A stretch of DNA of 64,000 nt from Chryseobacterium gleum (lineage in GTDB: Bacteria; Bacteroidota; Bacteroidia; Flavobacteriales; Weeksellaceae), in contig NZ_LR134289.1 of assembly GCF_900636535.1 (NCBI RefSeq), positions 1 through 64,000 of the forward strand, read 5' to 3'. Positions 61,295-64,000 of the stretch are shown here, piece by piece (positions within the stretch are counted from its first letter, which is position 1; each line of letters opens with the position of its first letter). The position numbers and the translations under genes are program-made. The notes beneath the pieces are model-generated. The model was not told where the DNA came from. It ran no database searches and saw only the letters and a list, made by a program, of their open reading frames with translations.

Positions 61295-63832
61295 TTACAT
61301 TGGACCGCCTTGTTGGTCGTCGCCCGTTGCGTTGGAATTGATATCCTTTTTCTTTTTAGGCTGTTCAATTTTTTCTCCTTGCTTAAATCTATAGGTAAAT
61401 GACAGGGCAAATTGTCTTGGCTGCCACTGCATATAGCTATCTCTGGTATAGTTAGGACCATATGCTGTAGACCTCATAGATCTTGTATTGAAAATATCCT
61501 GGATATTAAAACTGATGGTTCCGTTTCCATTCCATATTGTTTTGGATGCACCAAAATTAAGTGCATACATATCTCTTCTGTCGATACTTGCTGTTTTTTG
61601 TCCTCCTCTATAGAACCCTTGAAGCTGGAAGTTCAGAGTTTTATCGATTTTGAACGTAGAAGTAAGCCTTGCTCTTGTGGAAAATCCACTTCCTTCAAAA
61701 GGTGCAGGTTTTTCCATGATTTCAGGATCAAAATAAGTTCCAGTCGTTTTATATCCGAATAAGTCTACATTTCCTAAGAATTTAAGCCATTTTGTAGCAT
61801 CCCAGTTGAAGTTTAGATCCAGTCCGTAGCGATCATCAGTTCCTAAGTTAATTGGCTTGGTATGGAAAGCAACCAAAGTCTGTGGATTTCCATTGGCATC
61901 AGTATAGGCAACATTTTCATCATATACCAACATTTTTACATCATCAGTGGTATGCCTGTAATAAACTGTAGGATTGATGGTAAAATTCTTTTTAGAAATA
62001 CTGTAGCCAATCTCATAAGAATCTACATAAGAGGGATTCAGATCGATGTTTCCGTCAAAAAGATTCTGATTATCATTATAATTTGGATTCGGGATCAAAA
62101 AGAAAGAACGAGGTCGGTCTATCCTTCTTGAATAGTTCACTAAAAACTGATTGTCCTTTGCAATTTCATAACTTAAAAATACACTTGGGAAAAGGTTGTT
62201 GTAAGTTTTAGATTTATTTACAGCAGTACCCTCACGGTTTAGATAATCAACATCTACTTTTGATAATTCGTCTCTAAGCCCAATCTGATAGCCTAACTTT
62301 CCTATTTTACTTTTAAACTGAAGATAAAAAGCATTAAACATTTCTTTGTAATTTGCATTGTAGGTGTATTTATCAAGATACACCAATGCAGGATTTAATG
62401 CTGGTCTTTGCCTCACAACATTACTATAATCATTGTCGTTATGATCCAGTCTGTAACCAGCTTCGATTTTGGAATTTTCCCCGATAGGAAGCTCGTAGTC
62501 GGCTTTAGCAATAATAGATTTATTAAGTGTACTCTGATTGACAAGGTCCTGAAGCTGGAAAATACCGTTTGTCGTATCATTGATATCATTATCATTGTTG
62601 GAACGGTTTCTCTGTAAGCTTAGTGAAACAGATAAATTTTGGCCATTATCATCAAATTTATGGTCTAAACCAAAATCTCCCTGAAAAGCAAGATTATTTC
62701 CTGTTCCAATACTGGCTCTCTGTCTGAAAATATTTCCTCCGCTGAAAGGATAGTCAAAATAGTTAATATTTCCTGTGTTGTCGCTGTCAAAGGTTCTTAC
62801 GGTACCGGATGCGTTTACAGATGTTTTATCAGAAATATCATAAGTCAGACCTCCGGTAGCATTGTAGTTGTCATTTTTATTTTTGCTGATGGATTCATTA
62901 TGGGTCTCTTTGTTGATCCCGCTGTTGAACCATGCATCATTTCTACTAGTATTTTTGGACTCTCTGTATCCGCCGCCGCCGTTTAGGAACCATGTGAATT
63001 TACCCTTTCTCCAACTTAGATTAGTATTGAGAGAAGTTTGTGGGAGATATCCTAACGTTCCTGTAACACTTCCGTTAAAACCAGTCTTTTTATTCTTTTT
63101 TAAAATAATATTTAAAATACCGGCAGTTCCGCTGGCTTCAAACTTAGAAGAAGGATTGGTAATGACCTCGATCCGATCAATCTGATCAGCAGGAATACTT
63201 TGCAGTGCATTTGCACCATCGTCAATCCCAAGCAGGGCAGAAGGCTTCCCATTGATCAGGAATTTTACATTGGAACTTCCTCTCATGGATACCGTTCCAT
63301 CTGTATCTACAGAAACTGAAGGAACATTGGTTAAAACATCCTGAAGGGTTCCTCCTTTACTCACAATATCCTGTGAAGGGTCATATGTTTTTTTGTCAAG
63401 CTCTACTTTATAAGGTTTTGCTGCTGAAGCAGTAATCACAACGCCTTGTATTTCTTTTGTTTTACCGTCAACAGTAGAAGTAGGTTCAGCCTCAATAGAC
63501 AAAGCCCCGATATTACCTGCTGCTGCAATATTTTTGCTGACTACACTTTTCTTGTAATCAATAGCTTCTACTGTAATTTCATAATCGCCGGGCATAAGCT
63601 GAATCTTATACTGTCCTTTTTCATCTGTCAGTACAGCGTCGCTTAATGTTTTGTTGGTCTTATTACTGAAAGTCACAGAGGCATAAGGTACCGGTTGGTT
63701 TTTTTTGTTGACAATAGTCCCTGAAACTCCAGCTTTCTCCTGTGCAAAAGCTAATGCTGCCGCTGAAAGTACTAACGTAAGTCCTAAAGTTTTTCTGGTG
63801 AAAATAGTGACAATTTCTGTCTTATTCTTCAT
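61295..63832 (-). CDS. Outer membrane beta-barrel TonB-dependent receptor-like protein
   Basis: 845 residues. A signal peptide to about 30 is followed by a carboxypeptidase-regulatory-like domain (about 34-120, VSGTIVNKKNQPVPYASVTF). Then comes a plug with LTNVPSVSVDTDGTVSMRG, VKFLINGKPSALLGI and RIEVITNPSSKFEASGTAGI, and a large barrel ending FALSFTYRF before a Lys/Gly-rich tail. This is the OMP_b-brl_3 type common in Bacteroidota; the substrate is unknown. No partner gene is adjacent. Confidence 0.92.
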   Translation of the reverse strand: MKNKTEIVTIFTRKTLGLTLVLSAAALAFAQEKAGVSGTIVNKKNQPVPYASVTFSNKTNKTLSDAVLTDEKGQYKIQLMPGDYEITVEAIDYKKSVVSKNIAAAGNIGALSIEAEPTSTVDGKTKEIQGVVITASAAKPYKVELDKKTYDPSQDIVSKGGTLQDVLTNVPSVSVDTDGTVSMRGSSNVKFLINGKPSALLGIDDGANALQSIPADQIDRIEVITNPSSKFEASGTAGILNIILKKNKKTGFNGSVTGTLGYLPQTSLNTNLSWRKGKFTWFLNGGGGYRESKNTSRNDAWFNSGINKETHNESISKNKNDNYNATGGLTYDISDKTSVNASGTVRTFDSDNTGNINYFDYPFSGGNIFRQRASIGTGNNLAFQGDFGLDHKFDDNGQNLSVSLSLQRNRSNNDNDINDTTNGIFQLQDLVNQSTLNKSIIAKADYELPIGENSKIEAGYRLDHNDNDYSNVVRQRPALNPALVYLDKYTYNANYKEMFNAFYLQFKSKIGKLGYQIGLRDELSKVDVDYLNREGTAVNKSKTYNNLFPSVFLSYEIAKDNQFLVNYSRRIDRPRSFFLIPNPNYNDNQNLFDGNIDLNPSYVDSYEIGYSISKKNFTINPTVYYRHTTDDVKMLVYDENVAYTDANGNPQTLVAFHTKPINLGTDDRYGLDLNFNWDATKWLKFLGNVDLFGYKTTGTYFDPEIMEKPAPFEGSGFSTRARLTSTFKIDKTLNFQLQGFYRGGQKTASIDRRDMYALNFGASKTIWNGNGTISFNIQDIFNTRSMRSTAYGPNYTRDSYMQWQPRQFALSFTYRFKQGEKIEQPKKKKDINSNATGDDQQGGPM

Positions 63833-63885
63833 AGGTTATTTTTTTGTATAAGATCGTGAAAGAATAACCCTTAATATTTTGAATT

Positions 63886-64000
63886 TCACATCTGTTTGAT
63901 CATCAAAATATTATGGTCGCGTTTATTGTTTTCTAACTGTATAAGTTTCTTGGTGCTTTTTAAGCCTATTTTATATTTTTTGAATTGAGCCAGTCCTGAT
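63886..64000 (-). CDS. Possible C-terminal end of a gene running off the window
   Basis: On the minus strand a frame stays open from the window edge to a TGA at 63886: SGLAQFKKYKIGLKSTKKLI then QLENNKRDHNILMIKQM. It is basic and helix-like and contains no stop over 37 codons. At this length an open frame could occur by chance, although it is a plausible C-terminus of the next gene. No family recognised. The 53 bp between it and the receptor start show nothing. Confidence 0.35.
   Translation of the reverse strand, partial: SGLAQFKKYKIGLKSTKKLIQLENNKRDHNILMIKQM

Overview
The window looks like the start of a Chryseobacterium-type chromosome (Flavobacteriia, Bacteroidota). The first base is the A of the dnaA start codon, which is how complete circular genomes are usually linearised. 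Support for the assignment: low G+C, A-rich leaders with little Shine-Dalgarno signal, Bacteroidota promoters (TTTG, 19-20 nt, TAnnTTTG) in front of several genes, SusC/SusD pairs, TonB-dependent receptors, a type IX secretion cargo protease and a bacteriocin-type leader peptide of the kind common in this genus. No rRNA, tRNA, CRISPR array, insertion sequence or prophage was seen.

Layout. 1-3.2 kb: dnaA, then a small operon (low-molecular-weight phosphatase, NTF2-like protein, RsmI-like methyltransferase). 3.4-6 kb: conserved proteins of unknown role (DUF4349, DUF2891, Mpo1-like). 6-11.1 kb: AraC regulator with a TolC/HlyD/EmrB-type tripartite efflux set; the pump gene is broken by a one-base deficit in a G run. 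11.4-14.6 kb: an IutA-like siderophore receptor, then four tandem copies of a palindromic ~174-bp repeat. 14.6-18.3 kb: methyltransferase, a second frameshifted gene, metG. 18.6-31.4 kb: a starch/maltose utilisation region (SusC, SusD, SusE-like, GH97, GH13, NTF2-like, sugar MFS), split by a convergent membrane hydroxylase gene. 31.8-39.8 kb: pirin, FMN reductase, then purM-purN-purH-purD-guaA; a compact promoter/24-codon ORF/terminator unit sits before purM. 39.9-46.4 kb: small zinc-knuckle-like protein, GNAT-nitrilase fusion, an unlisted 57-residue Cys-rich leader peptide, UbiB kinase, DEAD-box helicase and a disrupted small gene. 46.4-55 kb: SGNH hydrolase, lipoproteins, alcohol dehydrogenase, a divergent HxlR/lpdA pair with a palindrome between them, and ppc. 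55.2-64 kb: T9SS subtilase, DegT aminotransferase, small membrane protein, galE, cytidylyltransferase, an esterase-like hydrolase and a TonB-type receptor.

Most of the coding content is ordinary housekeeping and polymer use. Starch oligomers would be bound and imported at the outer membrane by SusC/D/E, cut by GH13 and GH97, and glucose or maltose taken in by the MFS carrier. The purine genes carry IMP synthesis from FGAM onward and on to GMP. Less ordinary material lies between genes: palindromic repeats of several families, apparently leaderless promoters, a possible attenuator or small RNA before purM, and the bacteriocin-like peptide. Two genes have single-base deficits in homopolymers, which may be real or sequencing errors; a third small gene seems to carry a 4-bp duplication.
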